Source of the DNA: Henckelia pumila
Taxonomy: Eukaryota; Streptophyta; Magnoliopsida; Lamiales; Gesneriaceae
Assembly (NCBI RefSeq): GCF_033568475.1
Contig: NC_133122.1
Location: 19,413,206 to 19,477,205 of the forward strand
Direction of reading: 5' to 3'
Length of the DNA stretch: 64,000 nucleotides
The translations under genes and the position numbers were made by a program. Positions 33,235 to 45,245 of the stretch are shown here, piece by piece. Positions within the stretch are counted from its first letter, which is position 1, and every line of letters starts with the position of its first letter. The notes beneath the pieces were generated by a model. It was not told where the DNA came from, searched no databases, and worked only from the letters and a program-made list of their open reading frames with translations.

Positions 33235-36200
33235 GTGAAGTTTGATATGGAAAATGCTATGAGCAAACATGGAAATAATATCATGGAAATTTGCATACCA
33301 GATAGTGGTACAACACACACTATTCTGCGAGATGAAAGATATTTCTTGGAAATAAAACCAACAAAAACAATGGTGAATACCATATCAGGTCCTGTAGACT
33401 TGATTGAAGGTTGTGGAAAAGCACATTTTTTGTTACCTAATGGTACAAAATTTCTGATAAATGATGCTTTATATTCACCACAATCGAAAAGAAATTTGTT
33501 GAGATTTAATGACATATACTCTCATGGGTATGATACTGAGACGATAACTGATGGAAATCAGAAATATATGTGTCTTACCACATATAAATCAGGAAATAAA
33601 TATGTGATTGAAAAATTATCAATGCTCCCTACTGGATTGCATTATACACATATAAGGCCAATCGAATCAAATATGGTGGTTAATAGTTCTTCAATATTAA
33701 CAAATTGGCATGATCGATTGGGACATCCTGGTTCAATAATGATGCGAAGAATTATTGAAAATACGCATGGTCATCCATTGAAAGACCAGAAGATCTTTCA
33801 GAATAATAAGTTTCAATGTAAAGCATGTTCTCTTGGAAAACTTATTATAAGACCATCACCAGCTAAAATCCAAACAGAATCACCCATATTTCTTGAACGC
33901 ATTCAGGGTGATATTTGTGGGCCAATTCATCCACCATGTGGACCATTTCGATATTTTATGGTATTGATCGATGCTTCTAGCAGATGGTCACATGTATGCT
34001 TATTGTCAACTCAGAATGTGGCATTTGCAAGATTAATGGCTCAAATAATAAAATTGCGGAATCAATTTCCAGATTATACAATCAAGAAAATAAGACTTGA
34101 TAATGCTGGAGAATTTACATCCCAGATTTTCAATGATTATTGTATGTCAATGGGAATCACTGTTGAACATCCTGTAGCTCATGTTCATACGCAAAATGGA
34201 TTAGCTGAATCATTGATTAAACGTCTACAACTGATTGCTAGACCAATGATTATGAAAACAAAACTCCCTATTTCTATATGGGGACATGCAATTTTACATG
34301 TTGCGGCATTAATTCGCATCAGACCAAGTGCATATCATAAATTCTCCCCATTGCAACTTGCATTTGGTAAAGAACCAAATATCTCTCATCTGAGAATTTT
34401 TGGATGTATGGTGTATGTGCCTATTGCACCACCTCAACGATCAAAAATGGGTCCTCAAAGAAAAATCGGTATTTATATCGGTTATGACAGTCCATCAATC
34501 ATTAGATATCTTGAGCCTCAGACAGGCGATGTGTTTACAGCACGCTTTGCTGATTGTCATTTTAATGAAGAAATCTTCCCAGTGTTAGGGGGAGAAAAGA
34601 AACACATCGAAAAAGAAATCACATGGTATGTACCATCATTGTTACATTTGGATCCAAGGACCAAACAATGTGAGAAAGATGTACAGCAAATTGTGCACAT
34701 GCAAAGAATTGCAAATCAAATGTCAGATGCATTTGCAGACACAAAAGGGGTAACAAAATCATATATACATGTTGTAAATGCCCCTGCTCGAATTGAAATT
34801 CCAAAGAAACAAATTGAAGACACTCATGATGTCATAAAACGCTTGAAGCGTGGAAGACCAGTCGGTTCCAAGGATAAAAATCCTCGGAAAAGAAAAGGCA
34901 TAGAGAAACACGACGATCATAAAATAGAAAATGGTGTTCCAGAAGAATCACCTGATGATGAAAATATTCTGTCAGAACCACAAACTGACGAGAATCGTGA
35001 AATCTCTATCAATTATATTAATACTGGAAAAATATGGAACCGAAAAGACATAGAAGATATTGATGAGATATTTTCTTATAATGTGGCTTGTGACATCGTA
35101 AATGAAAATGAGGATCATGAACCAAAATCTTTTGGTGAATGTAAAACTCGTCATGATTGGGTCAAATGGAAAGATGCCATCCAGGTTGAATTGGATTCGC
35201 TGAATAAACGTAATGTTTTTGGACCTATAGTCCTCACACCTGAAGGTGTAAAACCTGTTGGATACAAATGGGTTTTTATTCGAAAGCGAAATGAGAAAAA
35301 TGAAATAGTCAGATATAAAGCTAGACTTGTTGCACAAGGTTTTTCTCAAAGGCCTGGAATTGATTATGAAGAAACGTATTCTCCTGTTATGGATGCAATT
35401 ACGTTTTGATATTTGATTAGTTTGGCAGTGTCTGAAAATTTGGAAATGTGTCTTATGGATGTTGTTACAGCTTACTTATACGGATCACTTGATAGTGATA
35501 TATACATGAAAATCCCTGAAGGATTTAAGATGCCTGAAGCACAAAGTTCAAAACCCAGAGAATTTTATTCTGTAAAATTGCAAAGATCATTATATGGGTT
35601 AAAGCAATCCGGCCGAATGTGGTATAATCGGCTAAGTGAGCACTTGATGAAAAAGGGATATGTAAATGATCCAATATGCCCTTGTGTTTTCATCAAGAAA
35701 ACAACATCCGGATGTGTAATTATTGCTGTATATGTTGATGATTTAAACATCATTGGAACGAATAAAGAAATTCAAGAAGTTATGATGTACTTGAAGAAAG
35801 AATTCGAAATGAACGATCTTGGAAAAACCAAGTATTGTCTGGGTTTGCAAATCGAACAAAAAGAATGTGGAATTTTTGTTCACCAGACAAATTATACAAA
35901 AAAGATCCTTAAACGTTTTAATATGGATAAATCAAATCCATTAAGTACTCCAATGGTTGTAAGATCATTAAACATAGAAAAGGATCCATTCCGTCCATGT
36001 GGAGATGATGAAGTTATTCTTGGTCCAGAAGTACCATATCTAAGTGCCATTGGTGCCCTTATGTATCTTGCAAATTGCACTAGACCTGATATATCTTTTG
36101 CTGTAAATTTATTGGCAAGATTCAGTTCATATCCAACAAAGAGGCACTGGAACGGAATTAAACATATATTCCGTTATCTACGAGGAACGACAGATTTGGG

Positions 36201-36729
36201 ACTTTTGTACTCAAAAGACACCAATCAAAGTATCATTGGTTATGCTGATGCTGGATACTTATCTGATCCACATAAGGCACGTTCCCAAACCGGATATGTA
36301 TTTACTCGTGGAGGCACCGCAATTTCTTGGCGTTCACAGAAACAAACACTCGTAACAACTTCATCAAATCACGCCGAGATTATTGCATTACATGAAGCAA
36401 GTCGTGAATGTGTATGGTTAAAGTCAATGACCAAACATATTCAAATATCGTGTGGATTGACAGTAGAAAAGAAGCCTGTGACACTATATGAAGATAATGC
36501 TGCACGTATTGCTCAAATGAAAGAAGGATACATCAAAAGTGACAGAACCAAACATATCCCCCCAAAATTCTTTGCCTACACTCAAGAGCTTGAGAAGAAT
36601 AAAGATATTGATATCTGTTACATTCAATCAAGTGAGAACTCATCAGATCTCTTCACAAAGGCTCTTCCCACGACGATATTCAGAAAGCATATATACAACA
36701 TTGGGATGCGCAATCTACGGAATATGTGA
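33235..36729 (+). pseudogene. Copia pol (PR-IN-RT-RNase H) with one in-frame TGA
   Basis: One frame from about 33235 to 36729 is interrupted only by TGA at 35407-35409. Order: protease PDSGTTHT, HHCC finger (HDRLGHPG through CKACSLGK), integrase GDICGPI, LDNAGEF and QNGLAES, RT with [10 protein letters not shown] and YVDDLNIIG, and RNase H with GYADAGYLSD, SSNHAEII and YEDNAA. The stop falls just before the first RT catalytic block (LMDVVTAYL), so truncated Pol would keep protease and integrase but lose RT and RNase H. The ATG at 33247 (ATGG) may be the true pol start. The element could move in trans. Confidence 0.93.
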
Positions 36730-36882
36730 AGAATCACTCATGTTAACATGAGGGAGAGTTTACGTGGCTGCACTCTTTTTCCCTTACTATGGTTTTTATC
36801 CCACTGGGTTTTTTCTAGTAAGGTTTTTAACGAGGCAGTATAAAACACGTAATGAATACAGTCATCATATCACGGTCATCAT

Positions 36883-36894
36883 CACAAGGGGAAG
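36883..36894 (+). other. polypurine tract of the young Copia element
   Basis: CACAAGGGGAAG directly precedes the 3' LTR start TGTTGAAA. Confidence 0.8.
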
Positions 36895-37163
36895 TGTTGA
36901 AAAATATATTATTATTATGTTGAATATTGAATATTGAATGTTGAATATTGAGTTGTAAAATGTGGAAAATTAGTGTGTGATGATGTAGATGATGATGTTT
37001 TAATTTTTGGACTAATCTCAAATGTGGATCTATAAATAGGTTTTCATTTGTGATGAAAAATACAATTGAAGTTGAGAGAAAAATATTATAAAGTGTAGAG
37101 TTTGATATATTTTGAGTTTTGAAATATTTACTTTTTACCGTAAATTTTTACTTTTTCACAACA
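36895..37163 (+). repeat. 3' LTR of the young Copia element
   Basis: 269 bp, the same length as the 5' LTR with three transitions between them; followed by TATTT. Confidence 0.95.
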
Positions 37164-37168
37164 TATTT

Positions 37169-38764
37169 AATTATTTGAGCTTAGTTATTATAAATTTTTG
37201 GTAAATTTGGGACGTGGACATGCAACCAAATTGGGCCAGCAGTGAACTGATTCCATGAAGCAACCCCACAACTTTTGGGCTTTGTCAGATTATATTGTTC
37301 AAATATTTTATTTTTCAAATTCCAACTTAAAAGCGCCATGACCAAGGAGCGAGGGCTTTTCGTTGCAAGACCGTGTTTGGACACGAAGAAATGAAAAATA
37401 TACGCGTAACTCGAACCCAAAATTGGTTTGATTGATTATTGATGACTGTAAAATCTAACGATTGGATATTATTAATTGTTGTTTTGTTTCGCGATCATCG
37501 AATCGAGAAATTTATAGATTAGTTTGGATTTTGGGGCATTGGTTCCCGTCTCCTACATCCATAATTTCTTATAACTAAAACTAATAATCAGGACTCCCGA
37601 GCACGCGTTGCGTGCTTATGCATTACATTTTTTAAAAATAAATCTAAAAAAATAGAGAACAATTTTGTAAAGTATTTGTAATTAAAAAAATAAATTTATA
37701 AACGTGATATTTTTATAAATAAGTAGTTATCAATGAAAAAAATAAAATGATATTTTGATAATTAAATATATACTAAAGGGTAAAATAAAGATATGTTGGT
37801 CATATCAAAATACCAACCCCTCAACTTTAATAAAATAGATAGAATATAGATGTATTATGATAATGAACTAGTTTTATTTTTTAAAAAAACACACACACAC
37901 ACACACTTGAACCAGGTAATCATCAACTTGATGAATTATCGATCTTAAAGTTAACCTTTCTTCAAAAAAAAAAAAAAGATCTTAAATTGAACCTTCCACT
38001 TGAGTTGCGCTTAATGAAGTCAAGTTTTTTTTTTGGTCGGATAGTATGTGATATGTGTACGATTATTTGCTCCCAACCAAAAAAATTATCGATTTATATA
38101 TTAAATTTAAATCTTCTGATTTCATTTGAATAATAAAAAATTTTAAATCACTGTTTTCTTGATCGGTAAATGTGATTTAGACGAATTATGTGATAAACAT
38201 CAAATTTAGATATATTTAAAACTCAAGACATTAACATATAAATTACTGCAATAAATTTGATGTCTACTTTAGATATTAATTACTTTTTATATGTTCAAAG
38301 GACGATTAATAAAATCTCTCATTTCTAAGCGAAATTTGCTTGCATCTCCCCGCACTTTTTATTTGCGTGTCTGTTAGTATTTCTCATTAACTGATCAATC
38401 TTATAATGAAAAACCTTACCTTTTATGAATAAATTGTTACAAGTTTTTCGTAAAAAAAATAAAAATAAAAATTGAGATTCACTAAGAATTTTCAAACAAG
38501 TCAAAGTCCCATAAGATTAGTTCTTTAACCAAGTAAAACATCCAATCAGGACCTAAATCAGGATCCCATAGTGATTTTTATTTTTGGCCATCTAGCTTGT
38601 TGGTTGCTTCCTTCCAAATTTCAAGTATACCAAACACGCCCTATACAGAAAGCGGGACATCCCCATTGTTATTTTCTGAGTTCTGACCAAAAAAACAAAA
38701 TAATGGTAGCAATACTCGGGAACACCACACACACATTGCCCCAAACGTTCTTGCCCTACCAAGA
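37169..38764. other. AT-rich intergenic DNA upstream of the ICR gene
   Basis: No gene seen. Near 37597-37620 a palindrome-like GAGCACGCGTTGCGTGCTT resembles in style the one at 11226-11243 and may mark an unrecognised mobile element. A short (CA)n lies at 37889-37906. Confidence 0.5.
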
Positions 38765-38773
38765 TTAGGGTTT
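38765..38773 (+). promoter_or_regulatory. inverted telo-box TTAGGGTTT upstream of the ICR gene
   Basis: Exact reverse complement of AAACCCTAA at the likely 5' end of the ICR transcript, about 130 bp before the first 5' UTR donor. Promoter role is inferred. Confidence 0.35.
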
Positions 38774-38905
38774 TCGAATTCATTTCACTATTTTCTTGAG
38801 AATCGTGTGAGATTTACAGCAGTAACAAGTTTGCTGTTATTAATTCATATATCTGTGAAGAAAGGTTCAAACTTTCGCTTTCTTTTGACTGCTTTCTTCT
38901 TCTTG

Positions 38906-40005
38906 GTGAGTCTAATGGCTGTTTTTTTCCCCTCCTCACGTGGGTTCTGCTTGTTCCGGCTATTTTTATGATTTTTCTAATGGGCTCTTTTTTTTTCCTG
39001 CATTTATGTGCTTAAAAGATCTGCTGAGTTTTGAATATGGAAGTTTGTTGAAGATTTTTTTCAATGTGGGCTAGTTTTGTAAGGATTTAAAGCTCGAGTG
39101 CTGGAGGCATAGCAAGTTTTGAATGTTTATAGTTCTGCTTTGCTTGTATTGTCTTGGGGAGTGTTTGTGCGTGGATTGTGGAGTGCTGAAAAAATTATTT
39201 TTGCATACTTTATGTTTAAGAAGTTCAGAAGAAAAATGGGACATAAATATCTCAACGTGGATTTCGATTTTCTTGAAAATATTCTGACTACTTGAAATCT
39301 TTTGTGCTCGGAGTGTCGCTTCTTGTCTATGGTCCAGCATTTTGAAAGTTAATGATTCTGCCTCTCTCCCTTTTTATCAAATGCTATTATGGCTTATTGC
39401 AATTCTTTTCTATGTGAGTTGTTCACTTGTCTGTGTTGCATTTTGTATTTTGCCATAAATTACTGAATTTGGTTGAGAGTATAAACCCTTGTTTTTTTTT
39501 TCCCTTTTTTAAGAATAGCTAAAAAATATAGGCAAAGATTTAAATATTATAAACCTTTTTTCTTTAATTACAATGTTGAACTGTGCATCTTTTGTGGTGT
39601 TGAATAGTAGAACTCTTTACTTTTTCTGCTGCTTCTTGTAGGTTATACAATGTTCTGCTTTTAATGTTGTATCAATGATTCTTATTCCTAAAAAAGTGCA
39701 AGCGTTCAAATCCTGGAGTAAAATGGAAGGCAAAATTTATGATATTTATTGATCATTCGAAAGCTATTTTCATTCTCTGTTTACCTTTTTTTTTTTTTTT
39801 TTCCTTCTTTCCAATTTTCATGGGTTGGTTTTGTGGTAGTGGAGGTTGTTTCTGTCGTTTTCCTTTCAAGGGATAACTTAGCTTCTACGTGCTTTTCCAT
39901 TTAGTTTTGTTTTCTAATTGAAAATGGATTAAAGATTGGTATTTTCCTATGTTATTGCATCTCAAAAATTTTATTCCTCAGTCAAATTTCTGTAAAATGT
40001 TGCAG
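38906..40005 (+). other. 5' UTR intron of the ICR gene
   Basis: A TTCTTG|GTGAGT donor at 38906 and a TGTTGCAG acceptor at 40005 (alternative 40013) bracket a T-rich 1.1 kb stretch without coding sequence, between the presumed 5' UTR exon and the first ATG. Confidence 0.55.
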
Positions 40006-40036
40006 AGTTGCAGACATTTATCACTTGACATAAAGT

Positions 40037-42371
40037 ATGCAGGACTCTAATGCTCGGTAAGTTTACCTTATTGTACGAAATGCTGTTTTTCTTGGTTTTC
40101 TGTTGTTGCTTTGCTTTGTAGATGTTTCAAAATTGGGTTGTCGATTCCCTTTCTTGTTAGATTGGGAGGAATTTGTTTCTCATAAAAAAATCGATCGTTT
40201 CTTGCCTGCAGACCTGTTTCCCTTGATGCACCTCAAAAGGCACCTGTGGTCGTGACACGGGCGGTCCGGAAACTCAAAATCCCAAGATCCGAATCTGATC
40301 CTGTTTTGTCGCCAAGTCCAGTTGGCAAAACATCCAGAAACAGAAGTCCTAAGGTTGTTGGTCGCCAGTCACCGAGAAGTCCAGCCACTGAGGTATATAA
40401 TCGTGAATATGTTTCATAAACTATATAATTACACAAGCAATCACTTCAATAATATTTGGAGTGATGGGTTTCAAATCATTCTGAAAACGGGACGATTGGT
40501 TAGTACCACGTCGTATACAAAATAAACAAAATGTTGGATAAAGGATTTAAAATGCAATGAGATCTATATCATCCAAACTAAGGGGTGGTCTACAACATGA
40601 ACTTCTACCTTCGAGGTCAGATACATGGATATCTGGCGTCATCCCACTTTTGCAGTTTGTCATCATAATCCATGTTTCTTCTATGCTACTTTTCTAAACC
40701 ACTCTTTAAATGTCTGTACTTTGTCCAATACCAAAGAAGAAAAGACCGAGCAGGGTGTCTGAATTGGAATCTCAGATAGCTCAGCTGGAAGAGGAACTAA
40801 AGAGGGCGAAGGATCGTTTGAGCTCCCCCATGTCATCAAGGCAAAGTGCCCAGCAGGAATGCCAGGAAGCCAAGGAACAGCTGGCAGTCATGTCTGTTAG
40901 ACTCGAGGAAACTCAGAAGCAACTTAAGGAACTTTCCAACTCTGAAGAAGCCCGTCTCCAAGAATTACGAGAGATCTCTCAGGATAGAGATAGAGCATGG
41001 AAATCTGAACTCGATGCATTAGAAAAGCAACATTTTATGGACTCTTCTGCTTTGGCTTCCGCAATGAATGAGATTCAAAATCTCAAGATTCAACTGGACA
41101 GGGCTTCCGAGTCAGAAGTTACGCATGCTAGGCAGGCTGAGTCAGCTTGTGTTGAGATACACATGTTGAGGTGCGAACTCAACGGAACTCTTGAGTTGGT
41201 TGAGAAATTAAAGACCCAGTTAAATAATACCCGAGAGTCTGAAGCTCATGCCGTTGAAGCTGTTTGTAGCGCTCAAACGCAATTGAAAGATGTGAAGATT
41301 ACTGAAGAAACATTACACTCTAAAAATGCTGTTGCCAGGGAATGCTACAAAAAGTTGTTCTCGGAGTTGGAAGATTCGAAAAATAGAGTAGTTTCATTGG
41401 AGGATGTAGTCAGGAGTCTCGAGTCTGGCATAAGTAATCGCAACAAGATCTCAGCATATTCTTTTGATGATGTTGAAACAGAAGTCCGGAAAAACGAACT
41501 CATGGATTTGAAGCATGAAGTTGATCGTTTAAGATCAGCACTGGAGACTGCTGAAAGAAGACATCAAGATGAATACAATCGTAGCACCTATGAGGTAAAT
41601 AAAGCCAATGAACTTCTTGAGAATGTGAAATCAGAATCGTACAAGAAACATCTTGAAATAGAGGCAAATATTAAAGATCACCGAGTCGAAGCTGACACAT
41701 TGAGGGCAAAACTGACTGAGAAAGATAATGATTTGAAAAGCATTTCACAGGAGAACAAGGGGTTGATATTAAAGATCAAAGAAAATTCACCAGCTGAAAA
41801 AGAATCCGAATTTGAAGCAGAGCTAGAGAAGTCAGAATCACTCCTCAAAGATCTGCAGGCATGTTTACTCGAGAAAGAGACTCAGTTGCTAACCATGAGA
41901 GAAGAAAACAAGATTCTGAAATCTGAAATCTCGAAGAAGGAAACAGAGAGAAAGGAAGCAACTAACGAGGCCATTGCTTTAACCGAGGCATCAAGAGCAG
42001 CCCAACAAGAAGCCTTGATAAAAATTGGATATTTGACCGAGGAATCTGAAAAAAGTCGAAGAAAAACCATGCGTGCTACCGAGCAGCTTGATGCAACGCA
42101 AGCTGCTAACTTAGAGATTGAAACTGAACTAAGGAGATTGAAAGTTCAATCAGATCAATGGAGAAAAGCTGCTGAAGTAGCCGCTGCGATGCTCTCTACT
42201 GAAAATAATGGTAAATATGTGAAAAGAACAGGTTCTTTGGACTATCACTCAGTTTCCGGGAAGTTGGGTTCACCGTATTCTGAAGATATCGATGACGACT
42301 TCGGTAAAAAGAAGAATGGCAGTATGTTGAAGAAGATTGGTGGTGTGCTGTTGAAGAAAGGGCAGAAGTAG
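40037..42371 (+). CDS. ICR: ICR/RIP family protein (interactor of constitutive active ROPs)
   Basis: Exons 40037-40056, 40212-40392 and 40737-42371 join in phase to 611 aa. The short first exon encodes MQDSNA plus part of Arg. The basic, Ser/Pro-rich N-terminus has [12 protein letters not shown], followed by the family-typical [21 protein letters not shown] at about 68-88. Most of the protein (75-555) is predicted coiled coil by its Leu/Glu/Lys heptads. [10 protein letters not shown] near 543 and a C-terminal [15 protein letters not shown] are also characteristic. ICR proteins bind active ROP GTPases and link them to microtubules or exocytic machinery in cell polarity; this is family knowledge. 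The length is slightly above the roughly 560-580 aa Arabidopsis members. A long 5' UTR intron is likely. Part of exon 2 and intron 2 recurs at 47031-47095. Confidence 0.92.
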
Positions 42372-42499
42372 ATTAAAGAAAGTTTCAGGATCATTGAGGT
42401 TATCAATGGCAGTAATTTTTAGCTTTAAAAAAAATCAGTGATTCTCCATCTCAAACTGACCATTTCGTGGTTGCAGATAAATTTTATGGTTAACTTTGA

Positions 42500-42591
42500 T
42501 GTAAAAGAGACATTATGGTGTTTGGTTTATTTAAAGAGCAGTAAATGTAAAAGAGACATTATGGTGTTCGGTTTATTTAAGAGCAGTAACG
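42500..42591 (+). repeat. 46 bp tandem duplication in the ICR 3' UTR
   Basis: TGTAAAAGAGACATTATGG starts at 42500 and again at 42546, the copies differing at only a few bases. Confidence 0.85.
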
Positions 42592-42599
42592 GGGGCGCC

Positions 42600-43880
42600 C
42601 TTCGAGTTTCAATCAACTAATTCAGTGTCATATAGTTTCAAGATGAATTTTATGCACAAATCTAAAATTACTAGAGTTTTTTTTTTTTTTTTTTTTTAAA
42701 AAAATATTTACTTAACACAATTTTGTTGTTGGAATATTTTAGTTTTTTTTTTGGAAAGAGAAAGTATTTTAGTTTTATGAGAAATGTAGTGAATGATTCT
42801 ATTTTCTTTTTTTTTTTTGTTAATTGAAATTTAAATAGTTTTATATAATCTCTAACTTTCTTCATTGTATACAAAAGTTTCAGAGAATTTTATCTTATAT
42901 TAGTTAATATAATTAATAATGATTAAAAACAATAAAAATCAATCACTAATTTTTTATGTACTCGAAACAATATAGGTTTACTTTCTTATATTAATTCAAA
43001 AAATGCGATACAAGTATTAGTGAAACATGATAATTTTTTATGTAATCAAATTTATATCTACTTTATATAGAACAAAATACTCATTAAAATAATAAATGAT
43101 TAATTTATCTATTAATAATATATATTTAAATTTAAAAAATTATGATTCCCTCGTTAACATTTAAAGAAATGGCCAAAACTATTACCAGTTTTTTTTTTTT
43201 TTTTTTTTTTCGAAAAATGTCATATTTTTGCCATTATTTTTTTTAAAAAAACAAATTTTTATAAACCTATTGGCGTCAATGTATATGTTTGCTTGATGGG
43301 AACTTATTTTTCTGGATCTTTTCATTTTTTTGTTATTTTTCAAAAACGCCAGAAAATCACCTTATTCTTTGAATAAAATTTTCTAATATTTATTTATAAA
43401 AAACCTATTAAATTATTATTTTGTTTAGAATAAAGGGGATATATTGTCTCAATCCACATGATTAAAAATTAATATTTAAATAGTTTATAATGAACTATAT
43501 AATGAAGTCTTAACAACAATTTGAGTTTGTCATTTTCATAAAACTGATTAATACAATAAAAACATTTTATATAGACACACCATTTTTTTTTTATAAAAAA
43601 ATTGTACTACATTTAATTTCTAGTACCATTTTATATAAGAATGAAAGTGATGATATAATATTTGAAAGGGTTTGACGTCTCAATCAGAAAATACCAACAG
43701 TAATTTTTTTAGTAAGTGTTATCTCTTAGTATTGTCAATACTTCAAAACAATATGCAGTGTAATAAATAAACTTAAATAATAAAAAAAAACAAGGATATT
43801 TATGAACAAGTAATCAATACTTGCGCGGTGCCTCAGAGCCAAATAATCACTAGAAAAATAAATCAGTTTACAAAAATCAA
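42600..43880. other. AT-rich intergenic DNA
   Basis: Contains poly-T runs at 42676-42698 and 43190-43210. I see no gene. Confidence 0.6.
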
Positions 43881-43889
43881 TAATCCCTC

Positions 43890-45245
43890 TGTAGTAACCC
43901 AAACCTATTTTACAAGATTAAGTGATTAAAAATGATTAAGCATGGATTAAAGACTTAATTTGGATTTAATTGGGAAATTTATGATTTTTTAAATAAGAAC
44001 AGTTCGGGAAGGTCCGAACCCAAGTTCGAAGGGTCCGAACACTTCGGAAGCATGGTTAAGGGTTCGGAGGCTACAGACGGTTCGGAACGTCCGAAGTGCG
44101 ATCGAAACGTCCGAAGAAGAGTTCAGAGCTCCCGATCGTTGCATATCTGCGAAGTGGCATGCATGCGAGTTCGGAGTTTCCGAAGAGGAGTTCGGAGCTT
44201 CCGAACTCGGTCTATAAATAGGGCGTGCGGGAGCCCATTTCAAGTGCCAATTCACTCTTTCCAACCTCGTTTCTTGGTTAGTTTGGGGCGTTTCCAGCCT
44301 TCCTAGGCTTGGTCCGAGGCTTTGGCTAGGTGCTCCGGAGTCGTAGCGGAGTGGTGCCCAAGTTTTGGGGTATTCGACAACAAAAGGCTGATGATGGATG
44401 GAGGTATACTCGAGATCCTATAAATATTTTGGGAGTATCTATTGGCTAAGTTAAGACTTTTAGATATTGTTTAGTGATCTAGTGAATCTTGTGATTATAG
44501 GCTTGAACAATAGAGCTGGTGTAGCTTGCCTAGTAGAATTAAAGTACATAAGTACTGTTCGAGATATCCAGACTGAGTATGCATGTATTATGTGTTGCAT
44601 TGATTATATGACACGATTTTATCTGCATATATTATGACATGTTATTATGCTTTATGCATTAACATCTTGAACTTGTATCCTTGTGATATCCTGTAGTAGG
44701 GTGTTTACCCTATCTTGTTAGTGGATGGTTGAACATGTGGATTCGTGTCAGGTCACCGTTATTCCACTGTCGGGTATGAGAGCCACCTCCTGGTGCGATG
44801 GCGCAGAGTGCTACATACCCATGACCCAAGTTTGTTATTGACCAGAAATTCTTGACCTCGAGTCTTTGTACCCGTACACTACTTGCATACATTCACATAT
44901 AATATTGTATACTAATACTCTCGTATTGAGCATTTTATGCTCACGTTCTCGTACTATTTTGGACACCCTATTCCACGGGGCATGTCTCAGACTAGATAGA
45001 GCAGGAGGCTCAGGGAGACCGTAGTTGCAAGATGGCAGTAATGGTGGATTGGGTTCCGGTCTGGCTTTTTATTATTTGGGTTTGAATTGTTGATACACTG
45101 TCTTCGTTATGGTTGTATAACTATTTCAGATCTATTTCTCTTGGATTGTTATATTTTTCCGCTGATTTACTTTGATTATGTTTAATTAAGTTAATTGCAT
45201 GCCTAAGCTCTTGATTAGTAGGTGATCACGGTGCGGATCACTACA
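43890..45245 (+). mobile_element. solo LTR (Gypsy-like, 1356 bp)
   Basis: Begins TGTAGTAACC and ends GGATCACTACA (inverted TGTAGT/ACTACA). It is flanked by CCCTC (43885-43889) and TCCTC (45246-45250), a 5 bp duplication with one mismatch. TATAAATA at 44213-44220 defines a plus-strand promoter, and 43994-44210 just upstream is packed with TTCGGA/TCCGAA. No internal coding region or second LTR. Confidence 0.85.
44213..44220 (+). promoter_or_regulatory. TATA box of the solo LTR
   Basis: TATAAATA directly follows the TTCGGA array; the transcript would start about 30 bp downstream in the R region. Confidence 0.6.

Larger units (their letters stand above)
31010..37163 (+). mobile_element. young Ty1/Copia retrotransposon, nearly intact
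   Basis: It is 6154 bp with 269 bp LTRs (31010-31278 and 36895-37163) starting TGTTGAAA and ending CACAACA, and flanked by TATTT on both sides. The LTRs differ at 3 positions, all transitions. It holds gag, then PR-IN-RT-RH, and a PPT (CACAAGGGGAAG, 36883-36894). The only internal damage I see is one in-frame TGA in RT. The AT-rich leader (31279-32067) contains candidate splice signals. Confidence 0.95.

Noticed and set aside
43989..44306. Open frames on both strands at the start of the solo LTR
   Set aside because: Produced by the CG-rich TTCGGA array; no homology, and the location is LTR U3.
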